DNA of 64,000 bases, from contig CALLQI010000017.1 in NCBI GenBank assembly GCA_938014885.1, positions 124,001 to 188,000 on the forward strand. Direction: 5' to 3'. The notes beneath the pieces were generated by a model. It made no database searches, had not been told where the DNA came from, and saw only the letters and a program-made list of their open reading frames with translations. The stretch is from an uncultured bacterium (GTDB lineage: Bacteria; Planctomycetota; UBA8742; UBA2392). Shown in pieces: positions 17,368 through 25,510 of the stretch. Numbering within the stretch: the stretch's first letter is position 1; each line of letters begins with the position of its first letter. A program made the translations under genes and the position numbers.

Positions 17368-18495
17368 CTAACTCATGCGTGGGCTGCGCAGCAGCGCGGC
17401 CGCATTGCCCAGCTTTTTGCGGAAGTCGTGGTTCTTCACGAACTCAAGCTTGGTACCAAACTTGACCGCCGTACGGGTGACGCATTCCTTCAGGTCCACA
17501 TCGGCTACTTTCTTGCTTTCGCAAGCGTGGCAGACCTTTGTGGGCGACTTGAAAATCATGCCGCAGTCTTCGCACTGGCTGCCCTGCATGTTCAGGTCCG
17601 CCGGCAGCAGCACTTCGTAGGCCTGGCCGCGCGACAGGTAAGTCAGCGTGTCTTCCATGCCGCTGACGCCCAGCGTGGTGCTGTGGATCTCGCGCACAAC
17701 GCGTTCCATCTTGGCGCTTTCCTCTTCGGATTCGGCCTTGTGGAAGTAGTCGATGGCGGTCTGCAGCAGCTCATGGTCGGCCATGCGGCTGTCCACGCGC
17801 TCGCCGTCAATCACGCGGCGTGCAACGTCTGCCGTCATCAATGACTTCAGAATCGAGCGCGTCTTGTCCGGGCCGATCACAACGATGCGCTTGTAGCGGT
17901 GCTTGGCCACCAGTTGCGCCAGTGTGTTGGCTACTTCCTGGATGTGGGCGTGCTTTTCGCCTTCGATGCCGCGCTGGTAGCGCATCTGGCTCCAGCCGCC
18001 GCGGTGGATGCGCCGGTGCACTTCATTCTGGATGCCCTTGGTATCCACTAGTTCGCCCAGCGCCACTTCAAAGATGCGGGCGCTGCGGCTGTCCAGGTAC
18101 ACCACCGCATGGGGCTCAAACTCTTCACCCATGAATGCGAGCTGACTGATGAACGGGTAGCGGCGGTACGCCACCTGGTCTTCGAACGGGATGCTGGTCT
18201 CGAAACGCTCGACTACCTGGTCGCCCTTGAGGAAGAGCGCAAGGCCGATCACGCCCGGCTCGATGTCCTGCGCGCGGATCAGCTCCACGGCGGCGACGGA
18301 CTTGCGCAGATAGTCGATGCCCTGCTTGTCGTCGCCCAGCACGCGCTCAAGTTCCGAGGCGCGGTTCTTCAGGAAGATCAGGTTCTCCTTGCGCCGGTCA
18401 TGGCCGCCTTCGCGGCAGTGCAGATACACCGAAAGAATGTGCGGGTACTGCGATTCAAGTGTCGCGAGGCCCTGCATCCGTTGTTTCAGGTCCAT
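17368..18495 (-). CDS. Bacterial eRF1-like (baeRF family) protein with zinc ribbon
   Basis: Encodes 375 residues related to archaeo-eukaryotic release factor 1 and Vms1/Pelota-type proteins. The N-terminal part (ILSVYLHCREGGHDRRKENL) and the middle domain, with AVVYLDSRSARIFEVALGEL, GGWSQMRYQRGIEGE at the position of the GGQ loop and the RNase-H-like strand YKRIVVIGPDKTRSILKSL, are characteristic of baeRF families. A C-terminal zinc ribbon (CEDCGMIF and CHACESKK) lies near 308-325. Relatives are thought to release peptides from stalled ribosomes; that role here is an inference. I chose ATG 18495 (MDLKQRMQGL), because the upstream frame runs into the lipA promoter. It is monocistronic. Confidence 0.82.
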   Translation of the reverse strand: MDLKQRMQGLATLESQYPHILSVYLHCREGGHDRRKENLIFLKNRASELERVLGDDKQGIDYLRKSVAAVELIRAQDIEPGVIGLALFLKGDQVVERFETSIPFEDQVAYRRYPFISQLAFMGEEFEPHAVVYLDSRSARIFEVALGELVDTKGIQNEVHRRIHRGGWSQMRYQRGIEGEKHAHIQEVANTLAQLVAKHRYKRIVVIGPDKTRSILKSLMTADVARRVIDGERVDSRMADHELLQTAIDYFHKAESEEESAKMERVVREIHSTTLGVSGMEDTLTYLSRGQAYEVLLPADLNMQGSQCEDCGMIFKSPTKVCHACESKKVADVDLKECVTRTAVKFGTKLEFVKNHDFRKKLGNAAALLRSPRMS

Positions 18496-18562
18496 GGAAT
18501 TCTCCGAATTGGCGGGCCGCAGGATAGCCTGCGTTGCTCGCAACGCAACGCGTGGCGCGGGT

Positions 18563-18590
18563 TTGCCGCATGCTGGCGTAATGCTATCGT
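18563..18590 (+). promoter_or_regulatory. Putative lipA promoter, leaderless layout
   Basis: TTGCCG (18563-18568) and TATCGT (18585-18590) are 16 nt apart. The -10 ends 6 nt before the lipA ATG, so transcription would begin at or next to the start codon. No Shine-Dalgarno sequence is present. Confidence 0.45.
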
Positions 18591-18596
18591 CGCGGC

Positions 18597-19460
18597 ATGG
18601 AATCGCGCCGCCTTCCACCGTGGCTCAAGCGCCCGCTGCCCCGCAGCCGGGGCCAGAAGCCACTTGAAAACCTGTTGACCGAGCAGCGCCTGCACACTGT
18701 CTGCGAAGAAGCCAACTGCCCCAACAAATCGCAGTGTTTCGCCCACGGCACGGCGACCTTCATGATTCTGGGCGACGTGTGCACCCGCGCCTGTCGCTTT
18801 TGCAGCGTAAAGTTCGGCCGCCCGCCGGCACCGCCGGACCCCGATGAGCCGCGCCGACTGGCCGAATCCGCGCGCGCCATGAAGCTCAGCCACGTGGTCA
18901 TCACCAGCGTGGACCGCGACGACCTGGCCGACGGCGGCAGCGCGCACTGGGCGGCCGTGATCCACGCCGTTCGCACAGCGTTGCCTGAGGCCGTAATCGA
19001 AGTGCTGACACCGGACTTCCAGGCCAACGCCGAGCAGCTCGAAACAGTGCTTCGCGCGAAACCTCGCATCTTCAACCACAATCTCGAAGTCGTGGCCGAG
19101 CTGTACCGCACGATCCAGCCGCAGAAGCGCTATGACCGCAGCCTGTTCACGCTGCGACATGCCAAGACTTTCGACCCCTCGCTGACCACGAAAAGCGGCC
19201 TGATGGTGGGTTTAGGCGAAACCCGCGAGCAGCTTTCGAGAGCGTTTGCCGACTTGCGGGCCTGCGGCGTCGACATGCTTACCATCGGCCAGTACCTGAG
19301 GCCGGAACCCGGCCTGGCCGAGGTCGTGAAGTACTACGAGCCCGCCGAGTTCGAGGAATTGAAGCGCGAAGCCCTGGCGTTGGGCTTCCCGACAGTGGCC
19401 AGCGGCCCCTTCGTACGCAGCAGCTACAATGCAAAAGAACAATTCATCGGCACCGCATAG
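18597..19460 (+). CDS. lipA: Lipoyl synthase
   Basis: Encodes 287 residues. LipA is a radical-SAM enzyme that inserts two sulfurs into octanoyl-protein to form lipoyl cofactor for 2-oxoacid dehydrogenases and glycine cleavage. Both clusters are visible: the auxiliary cluster motif CEEANCPNKSQCF, consistent with CX4CX5C, and the radical-SAM CTRACRFC (CX3CX2C). VITSVDRDDLADGGSAHWA and the C-terminal FVRSSYNAKEQF, carrying the conserved RSSY serine ligand, complete the family. It starts at ATG 18597, probably leaderless. The next gene begins 13 nt after the stop. No lipB is seen here. Confidence 0.96.
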   Translation: MESRRLPPWLKRPLPRSRGQKPLENLLTEQRLHTVCEEANCPNKSQCFAHGTATFMILGDVCTRACRFCSVKFGRPPAPPDPDEPRRLAESARAMKLSHVVITSVDRDDLADGGSAHWAAVIHAVRTALPEAVIEVLTPDFQANAEQLETVLRAKPRIFNHNLEVVAELYRTIQPQKRYDRSLFTLRHAKTFDPSLTTKSGLMVGLGETREQLSRAFADLRACGVDMLTIGQYLRPEPGLAEVVKYYEPAEFEELKREALALGFPTVASGPFVRSSYNAKEQFIGTA

Positions 19461-19473
19461 GCTGCAAGAACCC

Positions 19474-19908
19474 ATGGGCAACCCGCAATCACAGGCGCAG
19501 CGCCCCATTCGTGTCCTGGTCGCCAAGGCCGGGCTGGATGGCCATGACCGTGGCGCCAAGGTCGTGGCGGCCGGGCTGCGTGACGCCGGCATGGAAGTGA
19601 TTTACACCGGTCTGCGCCAGACGCCCGAGATGATCGTGAACGCCGCCCTGCAGGAAGATGTTGATGCGATCGGCCTCAGCAGCCTTTCCGGCGCGCACAT
19701 GACGCTGTTTCCCGCGGTGCTGGATTTGCTGCGGCAGCGCGGCGCGGCCTCAATCCTGCTGTTTGGAGGCGGCGTGATCCCGAAGGCTGAATCCGAAGCC
19801 CTGGTCAACATGGGCGTGGGCCGCCTGTTTGGCCCCGGCACCGATACCCGTGACATTGCCGCTTACTTGAACGAAGTTGTACCGCAACGACGAACCCAGG
19901 AGGCCTGA
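19474..19908 (+). CDS. Methylmalonyl-CoA mutase-type cobalamin-binding subunit
   Basis: A 144-residue stand-alone B12-binding domain. It shows the base-off/His-on signature DGHDRGAK, in which His coordinates cobalt, followed by EVIYTGLRQTPEMIV, IGLSSLSGAHM and the lower-ligand loop LFGGGVIPKAE. In acyl-CoA mutases this domain is the C-terminus of the large subunit or a separate small subunit; the partner catalytic subunit is not in this window. I chose ATG 19474 (MGNPQSQAQRPIRV); an upstream in-frame ATG at 19429 would overlap lipA. It sits 1 nt before sppA, so the two are probably co-transcribed with lipA. Confidence 0.88.
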   Translation: MGNPQSQAQRPIRVLVAKAGLDGHDRGAKVVAAGLRDAGMEVIYTGLRQTPEMIVNAALQEDVDAIGLSSLSGAHMTLFPAVLDLLRQRGAASILLFGGGVIPKAESEALVNMGVGRLFGPGTDTRDIAAYLNEVVPQRRTQEA

Positions 19909-19909
19909 C

Positions 19910-21091
19910 ATGACCAACCCCCCAAGCACGCCAGTCGGAGGCAACTTTCCTCCCCCACCGCCGCCGGTACCGCCGGCTCCGCCCGCGCCGGGGCAACCGG
20001 GCCCAACGGGTTACCCGGGATACATGCCCTACCGCATGCAGCGGCCTCGCACGGGCCTTTGGCGCACGCTGGGTGTGCTGGTCTTCGTCGGCTTCATCGG
20101 CTTCAACCTGCTGATACTGGTGATGATGGTCGGCGGTGCCGGCGCCCTCGCCGGTGGCGGCGATCCGCACGGCCTGACCGAGCACGCCCGTGAGGCCGGC
20201 TCGGAACAGAAGATCGCCGTGATTCCGATTGAAGGCGTGATCATGGAAGGCGGTGGCGGCGGCCTGTTCGGCGGCGGCATTGACCCCGTGGCTCTGATCA
20301 AAGACAGCCTGCGCCGCGCCGAAAACGACGAGTCCGTTGTGGCCGTGATCCTTGAAGTCAACAGCCCGGGCGGCGGCGTGACCGCCAGCGACGAGATCCA
20401 CCACACGATCCTGAAGTTCAAAGAGAAGTCCAGCAAGCCGGTCGTGGTCTACATGAAGGACCTGGCTGCCAGCGGCGGCTACTACGTGTCCGCGCCCGCC
20501 AATTACATCGTCGCAAGCCCGACCACGCTGACCGGCAGCATCGGCGTGGTGATCCAGGGCTTCAACCTGCACGGCACCCTGACCGAAGTGGTGAAGGGCC
20601 AGGACGCCACCATCAAGGCCGGCGGCAACAAGGCCATGGGCAGCATGTTCGCCGACCCCAACAGTGACGAGTACAAGGAAGGCCGCCAACTGCTGCAGGA
20701 CCTTGTGGATGAGATGCACGTTCACTTCAAGAAGGTCGTCAAGGACGGCCGCGGCAGCAAACTCAAGCCCGACTGGGAAACCTACGCCGACGGTCGCGTG
20801 ATGAGCTCAAAGCAGGCATTGGCACAGGGCTTCATTGACGAAGTCGGCTACTTCGAAACCGCCCGCGAGAAAGCCGAAGAGCTTGCCGGTGTGAAAGGCG
20901 CAACCGTCGTCGAGTACGGCCGCGTGATGGGCCTGGGCGCGCTGCTGGGCATGGACGCCGAAGATGTGGAACGTTACGCGACCGCCGCCGAGAAAGCGGC
21001 CCCCGCAATCGCGAGCCAACAGCTCAGTGCCAAGGTGCAGGAATCGCTGCGCCTGTACCCGGGGCAGCCGATGGCAATCTGGATTCCGTAG
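19910..21091 (+). CDS. sppA: Signal peptide peptidase SppA-type (S49) protease
   Basis: Encodes 393 residues. A Pro-rich cytosolic N-terminus (~1-45, PPPPPPVPPAPPAPG) leads into one membrane span (LGVLVFVGFIGFNLLILVMM), then the S49 protease domain with KIAVIPIEGVI, VVAVILEVNSPGGGVTASDE and KPVVVYMKDLAASGGYYVSA. In the last, the catalytic Lys and Ser of SppA lie in the K-D-LAASGGYY region. SppA degrades cleaved signal peptides in the membrane. The length fits single-repeat SppA. AGGAGG lies 6 nt before ATG 19910, and a terminator follows the stop. Confidence 0.88.
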   Translation: MTNPPSTPVGGNFPPPPPPVPPAPPAPGQPGPTGYPGYMPYRMQRPRTGLWRTLGVLVFVGFIGFNLLILVMMVGGAGALAGGGDPHGLTEHAREAGSEQKIAVIPIEGVIMEGGGGGLFGGGIDPVALIKDSLRRAENDESVVAVILEVNSPGGGVTASDEIHHTILKFKEKSSKPVVVYMKDLAASGGYYVSAPANYIVASPTTLTGSIGVVIQGFNLHGTLTEVVKGQDATIKAGGNKAMGSMFADPNSDEYKEGRQLLQDLVDEMHVHFKKVVKDGRGSKLKPDWETYADGRVMSSKQALAQGFIDEVGYFETAREKAEELAGVKGATVVEYGRVMGLGALLGMDAEDVERYATAAEKAAPAIASQQLSAKVQESLRLYPGQPMAIWIP

Positions 21092-21104
21092 TCATGCGCA
21101 ACTC

Positions 21105-21133
21105 AAACGCCCCCGACCATGTCGGGGGCGTTT
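21105..21133. terminator. Bidirectional terminator after sppA
   Basis: Perfect 13-bp stem AAACGCCCCCGAC (21105-21117) with GTCGGGGGCGTTT (21121-21133), a 3-nt loop and a T-run, between convergent sppA and the VTT-domain gene. Confidence 0.85.
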
Positions 21134-21154
21134 TGATTCCGGCCTGAGGATGCT

Positions 21155-21928
21155 CTACAGCACGAACTTCAGCAAGATGAAGAAGCCGACAATCAGCACG
21201 CACAGGCCCACCGTAATCCACTCGAAGTGCTTCTCGAGCAGCGGCTTCACTTTGTCGCCGAACAGGAAGATCAGTAGCGCGATCGCCATGAAGCGCATGC
21301 CTCGGCCGAAGATGCTGGCCAGGATCAGCGTCCACAGGCTGACATCAAACAGCCCGCCCGCGATCGTAAACACCTTGTACGGAACCGGCGTGAACGCGGC
21401 CGTGAAATAGGCCATGAAGGCGTTCTCGCGAAACTTCTCCTGTACGGCGTGAAAGTTTCCGTCGGGGTAAAACACCGTGTCGCCGCTGCGGGGCAGCGCG
21501 TCGCGTTGCTCGGGCGTCAGCTCAGCCGCCGACTCCGGCGTGCCGAACCATGAAGCCTCAGCCCCCACCCCGTGCACGACCGTTTCCACCAAACCGAAGC
21601 TCCAGCGCCCGATGAACCAGCCCAGCACCCCGCCCGCCACGGAGGCCAGCGTACAGGCCGCGCCGTAAAGCAGCGCCTTGCGTCGGTTGCCAAGGCACAG
21701 TGCCAGCAGCAGCGGATCAGGCGGGATCGGGAAGAAGCTGGACTCAAGAAATGACAGCGTCATCAGCGCCGGCAAACCCCACTTCGTGTTGGCCCAGCCC
21801 ACTACCCAAGCGTAGATGCGCTTCAGCAGGCGCATCGGCCACAGCAATGCGCCGATCAGCCCTCCGCGCGGCGCGGCACTCGGTTCCGTGACTGCCTTCA
21901 CCTCCGCGGGTTGGTCGTTCACGGCCAC
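21155..21928 (-). CDS. DedA/YqaA-like membrane protein (VTT domain)
   Basis: Encodes 257 residues with at least five hydrophobic segments. The pattern TLSFLESSFFPIPPDPLLLAL matches the DedA/VTT re-entrant loop, followed by ASVAGGVLGWFIGR and later FTPVPYKVFTIAGGLFDV. VTT-domain proteins are lipid scramblase-like; YqaA relatives are poorly studied. An insert of about 50 residues (ASWFGTPESAAELTPEQR...) separates the two loops. The GTG start at 21928 overlaps the end of hemD, so the pair is translationally coupled. The C-terminus ends in a hydrophobic helix. Confidence 0.82.
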   Translation of the reverse strand: MAVNDQPAEVKAVTEPSAAPRGGLIGALLWPMRLLKRIYAWVVGWANTKWGLPALMTLSFLESSFFPIPPDPLLLALCLGNRRKALLYGAACTLASVAGGVLGWFIGRWSFGLVETVVHGVGAEASWFGTPESAAELTPEQRDALPRSGDTVFYPDGNFHAVQEKFRENAFMAYFTAAFTPVPYKVFTIAGGLFDVSLWTLILASIFGRGMRFMAIALLIFLFGDKVKPLLEKHFEWITVGLCVLIVGFFILLKFVL

Positions 21929-22659
21929 CTGTACGTGAGCATCGCCTGCAACATGGCTTCCGCCGTGGGTTCAAGTGCCTCACCGGCCGGCCTCAATTTG
22001 TGGCCGCCAAGCGCCGCGCTCGTACTGGGGCCGATGCTGAACAGCGCCGGTTTGCGCAACGCTTGCCCGCATGCTTCAGCGGCGTTGTGCACGGCGCTGG
22101 GCGATGCCAGCACAACCGCATCCAGCGCGTTCACTTCCTGCGCAAGCAGCTTCATGCCGTCCATGTCAGGCACCGTGCGATACACCACCGGATCATCGAC
22201 AGAAAACCCCTGCGCCTTCAGCCCTTCCGCCAGAGTGGATGGCGCAAGCTCGCCGCGCGGGAACAACACATTGCCGCCACCCGAAATTGCGCCAAATGCC
22301 TCCAGCAGCCCCTTCACGTGAGGCCGCTGCGGTTGCAGGTCAACCAGCAGGCCGCTATCGCGCGCTACCCGGGCCGTCGCGTCCCCGACACAGGCAATTC
22401 GCGCGCCTCGCAGCAATGCAAGGCCCTCAGCGTGCGCCACTACCGCACGCACCGCATTGGCACTCGTGAATGCAACCCACTGGTACACGTTGCCGACCAA
22501 CCCGGCCAGCTCATCGCGCGACGGCGGCGCGATGCGGATCAGCGGAATATGCACCACCCGCGCGCTGTTGCGCTCAAGCAGGTCTGCCAGCTCGGGCCAA
22601 TCCGGCCGCGTCAGGGCGATGCGCTTGCCCTGCAACGGACTTGGGGTTTCTTGGGCCAT
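21919..22659 (-). CDS. hemD: Uroporphyrinogen-III synthase
   Basis: Encodes 246 residues. HemD closes and inverts hydroxymethylbilane to uroporphyrinogen III in tetrapyrrole synthesis. The family is poorly conserved, but the pattern is clear: GKRIALTRPDWPELADLLERNSARVVHIPLIRI at the N-terminus (described in pieces), YQWVAFTSANAVRAVV, ARIACVGDATARVARDSGLL and a late VVLASPSAVHNA and FSIGPSTSAALGG. No other hem genes are adjacent. Minus-strand TATAGC ends 7 nt before the ATG and no ribosome site is seen. The divergent lipoprotein gene shares this short AT-rich promoter region. Confidence 0.88.
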   Translation of the reverse strand: MAQETPSPLQGKRIALTRPDWPELADLLERNSARVVHIPLIRIAPPSRDELAGLVGNVYQWVAFTSANAVRAVVAHAEGLALLRGARIACVGDATARVARDSGLLVDLQPQRPHVKGLLEAFGAISGGGNVLFPRGELAPSTLAEGLKAQGFSVDDPVVYRTVPDMDGMKLLAQEVNALDAVVLASPSAVHNAAEACGQALRKPALFSIGPSTSAALGGHKLRPAGEALEPTAEAMLQAMLTYRWP

Positions 22660-22699
22660 GGGGGCCGCTATAACTCAGGCGATGCAAAGAAGGAACGGC

Positions 22700-23098
22700 A
22701 TGCTTCCGGCGCGTGTAACGATTGCGTTAAGCCTTGTGCTGGTACTGCTGCTGCCTGGCTGCGGTGCCTACGCCGACATGAACGAGTGCCGCAAGCTCGC
22801 CGACGACTTTGCGGCGCGCCTGTCCAAAGGCGATTACCTCGGCGCCTATGAGCTGTGCGACCCCGACGCCCTTAATCACGACACGCTACAGCGCATCGTC
22901 AACGAGAACCCGGGTGCCTTTGACAACTTCGCGGGCATCGAACATGGCGAAGGCGGCAACCTGCAGGAAAAGGGCGACGCGCGCGAGTTGCGGCTGGCCC
23001 CCGCTGAACTGGGCCCAAGACACATCGTGCACTTCATGTTCCGCGACAAGGGCCAGGGTTGGAAGGTCGTCGGCTTTCGTCTGGAGCCGAAACCATGA
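22700..23098 (+). CDS. Small lipoprotein of unknown function
   Basis: Encodes 132 residues with a lipoprotein signal peptide ending in a lipobox (VLLLPGC), so the product is lipid-anchored. The mature domain (~25-130) has an NTF2/Cif-like helical start (MNECRKLADDFAARLSKGDY) and ends in strands (RHIVHFMFRDKGQGWKVVGF). I chose ATG 22700 because AGAAGGA lies 5 nt upstream; ATG 22682 would add six residues and is preceded by TATAAC 7 nt away, so a leaderless start there is the alternative. The stop overlaps pcp (ATGA), which makes this the first gene of a three-gene operon. Confidence 0.72.
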   Translation: MLPARVTIALSLVLVLLLPGCGAYADMNECRKLADDFAARLSKGDYLGAYELCDPDALNHDTLQRIVNENPGAFDNFAGIEHGEGGNLQEKGDARELRLAPAELGPRHIVHFMFRDKGQGWKVVGFRLEPKP

Positions 23099-23727
23099 GC
23101 AACGTCCTGTGCACGGGCTTTGAGCCCTTCGGCAAGTTCCCCAGCAACCCCAGTTTCGACGCGCTGGAGCTGGCCCACTCGCACGGCCTTCTGCCAAAGG
23201 GCACCGCCATCGCGCGCATCCCGGTGCGTTGGGACATTGCCGTCACCAGCTTGCAGGCCGCCGTTGCACAGCACCGCCCGCGCGCCATTGTATGCTTCGG
23301 CCTGCATGGCGGGCTTGCCGGCCGCGAGGCCAACGCGATTTACCTTGAACGCACGGCCCGCAACCGCGACGGAGCATCCAAGGCCGACAACGCCGGTGTC
23401 ACCCGCGAACTGACGGCCATTGAGCCCGGCGGGCCGGAAACCGCCCCGGCAACGCTCGACATGGCCGCGATTCACGACGCGCTGTCTCGTGCCGGGTTTG
23501 AGGCGCGCTTCAGTGACGACGCCGGCGCTTACCTGTGCAATCACCTTTTCTATCGCGGTGCGCGTCTTTACGCCGCGCAGATTCCGTTCGGCTTTGTGCA
23601 CGTTCCGCCCGTACAAGAGATTGGCGGCATACTCAGCCTCGAACAACTGGCGCGTGCCGTTGCTATCATCGTCGAAAACGCAGCAAAGCAGGCTGCCACT
23701 CAGGCCAGCCAGGTCGGGACCTCTTGA
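23095..23727 (+). CDS. pcp: Pyroglutamyl-peptidase I (C15 family)
   Basis: Encodes 210 residues. Pcp removes N-terminal pyroglutamate from peptides. The family pattern is seen throughout: TGFEPFGKFPSNPS near the N-terminus, PRAIVCFGLHGG, IYLERTARNRDG with the conserved Glu/Arg region, the nucleophile in GAYLCNHLFY and the catalytic His in GFVHVPP. ATG 23095 overlaps the preceding lipoprotein stop, and TGATG joins it to the following RND adaptor. Why a cytosolic peptidase sits in an operon with two lipoproteins is unclear. Confidence 0.92.
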   Translation: MSNVLCTGFEPFGKFPSNPSFDALELAHSHGLLPKGTAIARIPVRWDIAVTSLQAAVAQHRPRAIVCFGLHGGLAGREANAIYLERTARNRDGASKADNAGVTRELTAIEPGGPETAPATLDMAAIHDALSRAGFEARFSDDAGAYLCNHLFYRGARLYAAQIPFGFVHVPPVQEIGGILSLEQLARAVAIIVENAAKQAATQASQVGTS

Positions 23728-25124
23728 TGAACGCCTATTGCCGCAACACTGCTTTCTTTGGCGCAATGCTCGGTCTCTTGCTTGCCGCCGCCTGCGGTGG
23801 CGGCGACATGGACGGCAAGGGCCGCTGGGGCAACCGCGCCGAAGGTGAACAACGGGATCCGCTGGTTGAAGTCGTTCCCGTACGCACCGACAACATCGCC
23901 AGCGTTGAGCGCTGCACCGGCCGCGTGGACGCGCGTAGCTTTGCCGACCTGTACGCCCAGGTGTCCGAAGTCGCCAGCGACGTGTTCTTTGATGTCGGCG
24001 ACTATGTCGAAGCCGGCCGCGTACTGGCCCGCCTCGATGCCAGCAGCCTGGAGTTGCGCGTCGTCGCTTCCGCCATCGCGCTGCGTGAGGCCGAACTGGC
24101 CCACAGCAAGGCACGCCTCGATGCTGACAAGCGCAAGTCAGAACTTGAGCGCGTGATGAAGTACTTCGACCCGCAGAATCCCGAAACCTCGCGCATCTAC
24201 AGCAAAGAGCAGTACGACGCGGCCAAACTCGAGTTCGACAAGGCCGAAAACGCCGTCCAGACCGCTGAGCTTGCGCTGACCAAAGCGCAGGGCGAACTTG
24301 CGGCCACTCAAATCCAGCGCGGCCACGCTGAAATCGTCGCGCCGATCAGCGGCATGATCATCGAGCGCAACATCCGCGCCAATGAACGCGTCAACACCGG
24401 CGCGCTGTTGTTCAAGCTGGCCGATTTCCGCGCGTTGGAAGTACGGCTGGAAGTCGCCGAAAGCAGCCTGGCGGAGCTTCGCCCGGCCAAGCGCTTGCGC
24501 GCCGTCGAGCTGCTGGGCTTGGATGAGAAGCCCGATCTTTCCACCGCGCAGGCCGTGCTGGTCACGCTGACTGCATTCCCCGATGCCAAGTTCATCGGCT
24601 GGCTCGACCGAGTGTACCCCACCGTGGACACCGGCCGCGGCATGGTCGTTGTCACTGTGCGGCTGATCCCGCCCGCCGACTTGAATGAAGCCTCCCACGC
24701 CAGCCTGCTTGAGCAGCTTGATCCCGACGCCCGCAAATCGGTGATGGCCACTGCTGCCAGCGTGCGCGGCGGCCGCGACCTCAACCAGCGGCCGGGCCTG
24801 TTTGCCGAAGCGCTGATCGCCACCAAGTTGCGCCGCAACGTGCTGCTGGTGCCCGGCGCGGCATTGGTCGGCGACAGCGAGCAGATCTGGGTCGTGACGC
24901 CCGACGCCAACAACAACGAAGTGGGCGTGGCCCGCCGCGTGGACATCGGCCGCCGGCGAGGCGTCACCAGCGAAGGCAGCTTTGAGCTGCTGCCCGCCCG
25001 CGCAGCCCGAGGCGGTGAAATCAACGAAAGCGAAGTCGTGAAGACAGGCGACCTGGTGGTCGTGCGCGGCCAATCACTACTCCGCGACGGAGCCCGCGTA
25101 CGCATCCGCGACCTGTCGAAGTAG
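23727..25124 (+). CDS. Efflux RND/HlyD-type periplasmic adaptor lipoprotein
   Basis: Encodes 465 residues. The N-terminal signal ends in a lipobox (GLLLAAACGG). A split biotinyl-lipoyl-like domain (VFFDVGDYVEAGRVLARLDA, closed by HAEIVAPISGMIIERNIRAN) brackets a long helical hairpin (~110-200). The beta-barrel and membrane-proximal domains follow, with PGLFAEALIATKLRRNVLLVPGAALVG (described in parts). Such adaptors link an inner-membrane pump (RND, or MacB-type ABC) to an outer-membrane channel. No pump gene follows: the next gene is convergent, so the partner is elsewhere. The start overlaps the pcp stop by 1 nt. Confidence 0.87.
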   Translation: MNAYCRNTAFFGAMLGLLLAAACGGGDMDGKGRWGNRAEGEQRDPLVEVVPVRTDNIASVERCTGRVDARSFADLYAQVSEVASDVFFDVGDYVEAGRVLARLDASSLELRVVASAIALREAELAHSKARLDADKRKSELERVMKYFDPQNPETSRIYSKEQYDAAKLEFDKAENAVQTAELALTKAQGELAATQIQRGHAEIVAPISGMIIERNIRANERVNTGALLFKLADFRALEVRLEVAESSLAELRPAKRLRAVELLGLDEKPDLSTAQAVLVTLTAFPDAKFIGWLDRVYPTVDTGRGMVVVTVRLIPPADLNEASHASLLEQLDPDARKSVMATAASVRGGRDLNQRPGLFAEALIATKLRRNVLLVPGAALVGDSEQIWVVTPDANNNEVGVARRVDIGRRRGVTSEGSFELLPARAARGGEINESEVVKTGDLVVVRGQSLLRDGARVRIRDLSK

Positions 25125-25145
25125 GTCCGCTGAAGCAGACCCGCC

Positions 25146-25502
25146 TCAGGCGTCTTCCTGCAATCCCAGCGCGTTGCCTTCGCTGTCCCAGAAGGTTGCG
25201 AACTTTGGGCTGTCGCCTTCGCTGCGGGCCTGGCCTACGCGCACTCCCTTGGCGGTCAGTGCCTTCAGCACGGCCTCAATGTCTTTGACGCTGAAATACG
25301 GAATCGGCCCGTGGCCGACATCCTTGCCGCCAGTTTCGGTCGGGTGCAGCGACAGGTTCACCCGGGCCGATTCAAGCCGCAGCGACGCGTAGTACGGCGC
25401 GTGGCTGAAGTTCACACGGCAACCCAGAACGTTCGTGTACCAGTCCAGCGCGCGCGCGAAATCGTTCACGTACATCATGATGTGCGAAAGCCCGTGCAGC
25501 AT
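25146..25502 (-). CDS. VOC (glyoxalase/bleomycin-resistance) superfamily protein
   Basis: A 118-residue single-domain protein with the VOC beta-alpha-beta-beta-beta layout. It opens with LSHIMMYVNDFARALDWYTNVLG, has ARVNLSLHPTETGG in the middle and KFATFWDSEGNALGLQE at the end, where the Glu of LQE is a metal ligand in many members. Likely ligands are one or two His (LSHI and SLHP) and Glu. The family covers glyoxalase I, dioxygenases and antibiotic-binding proteins; the substrate is unknown. It follows punA on the same strand by 8 nt and is probably co-transcribed. Confidence 0.85.
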   Translation of the reverse strand: MLHGLSHIMMYVNDFARALDWYTNVLGCRVNFSHAPYYASLRLESARVNLSLHPTETGGKDVGHGPIPYFSVKDIEAVLKALTAKGVRVGQARSEGDSPKFATFWDSEGNALGLQEDA

Positions 25503-25510
25503 GTTGCCCC

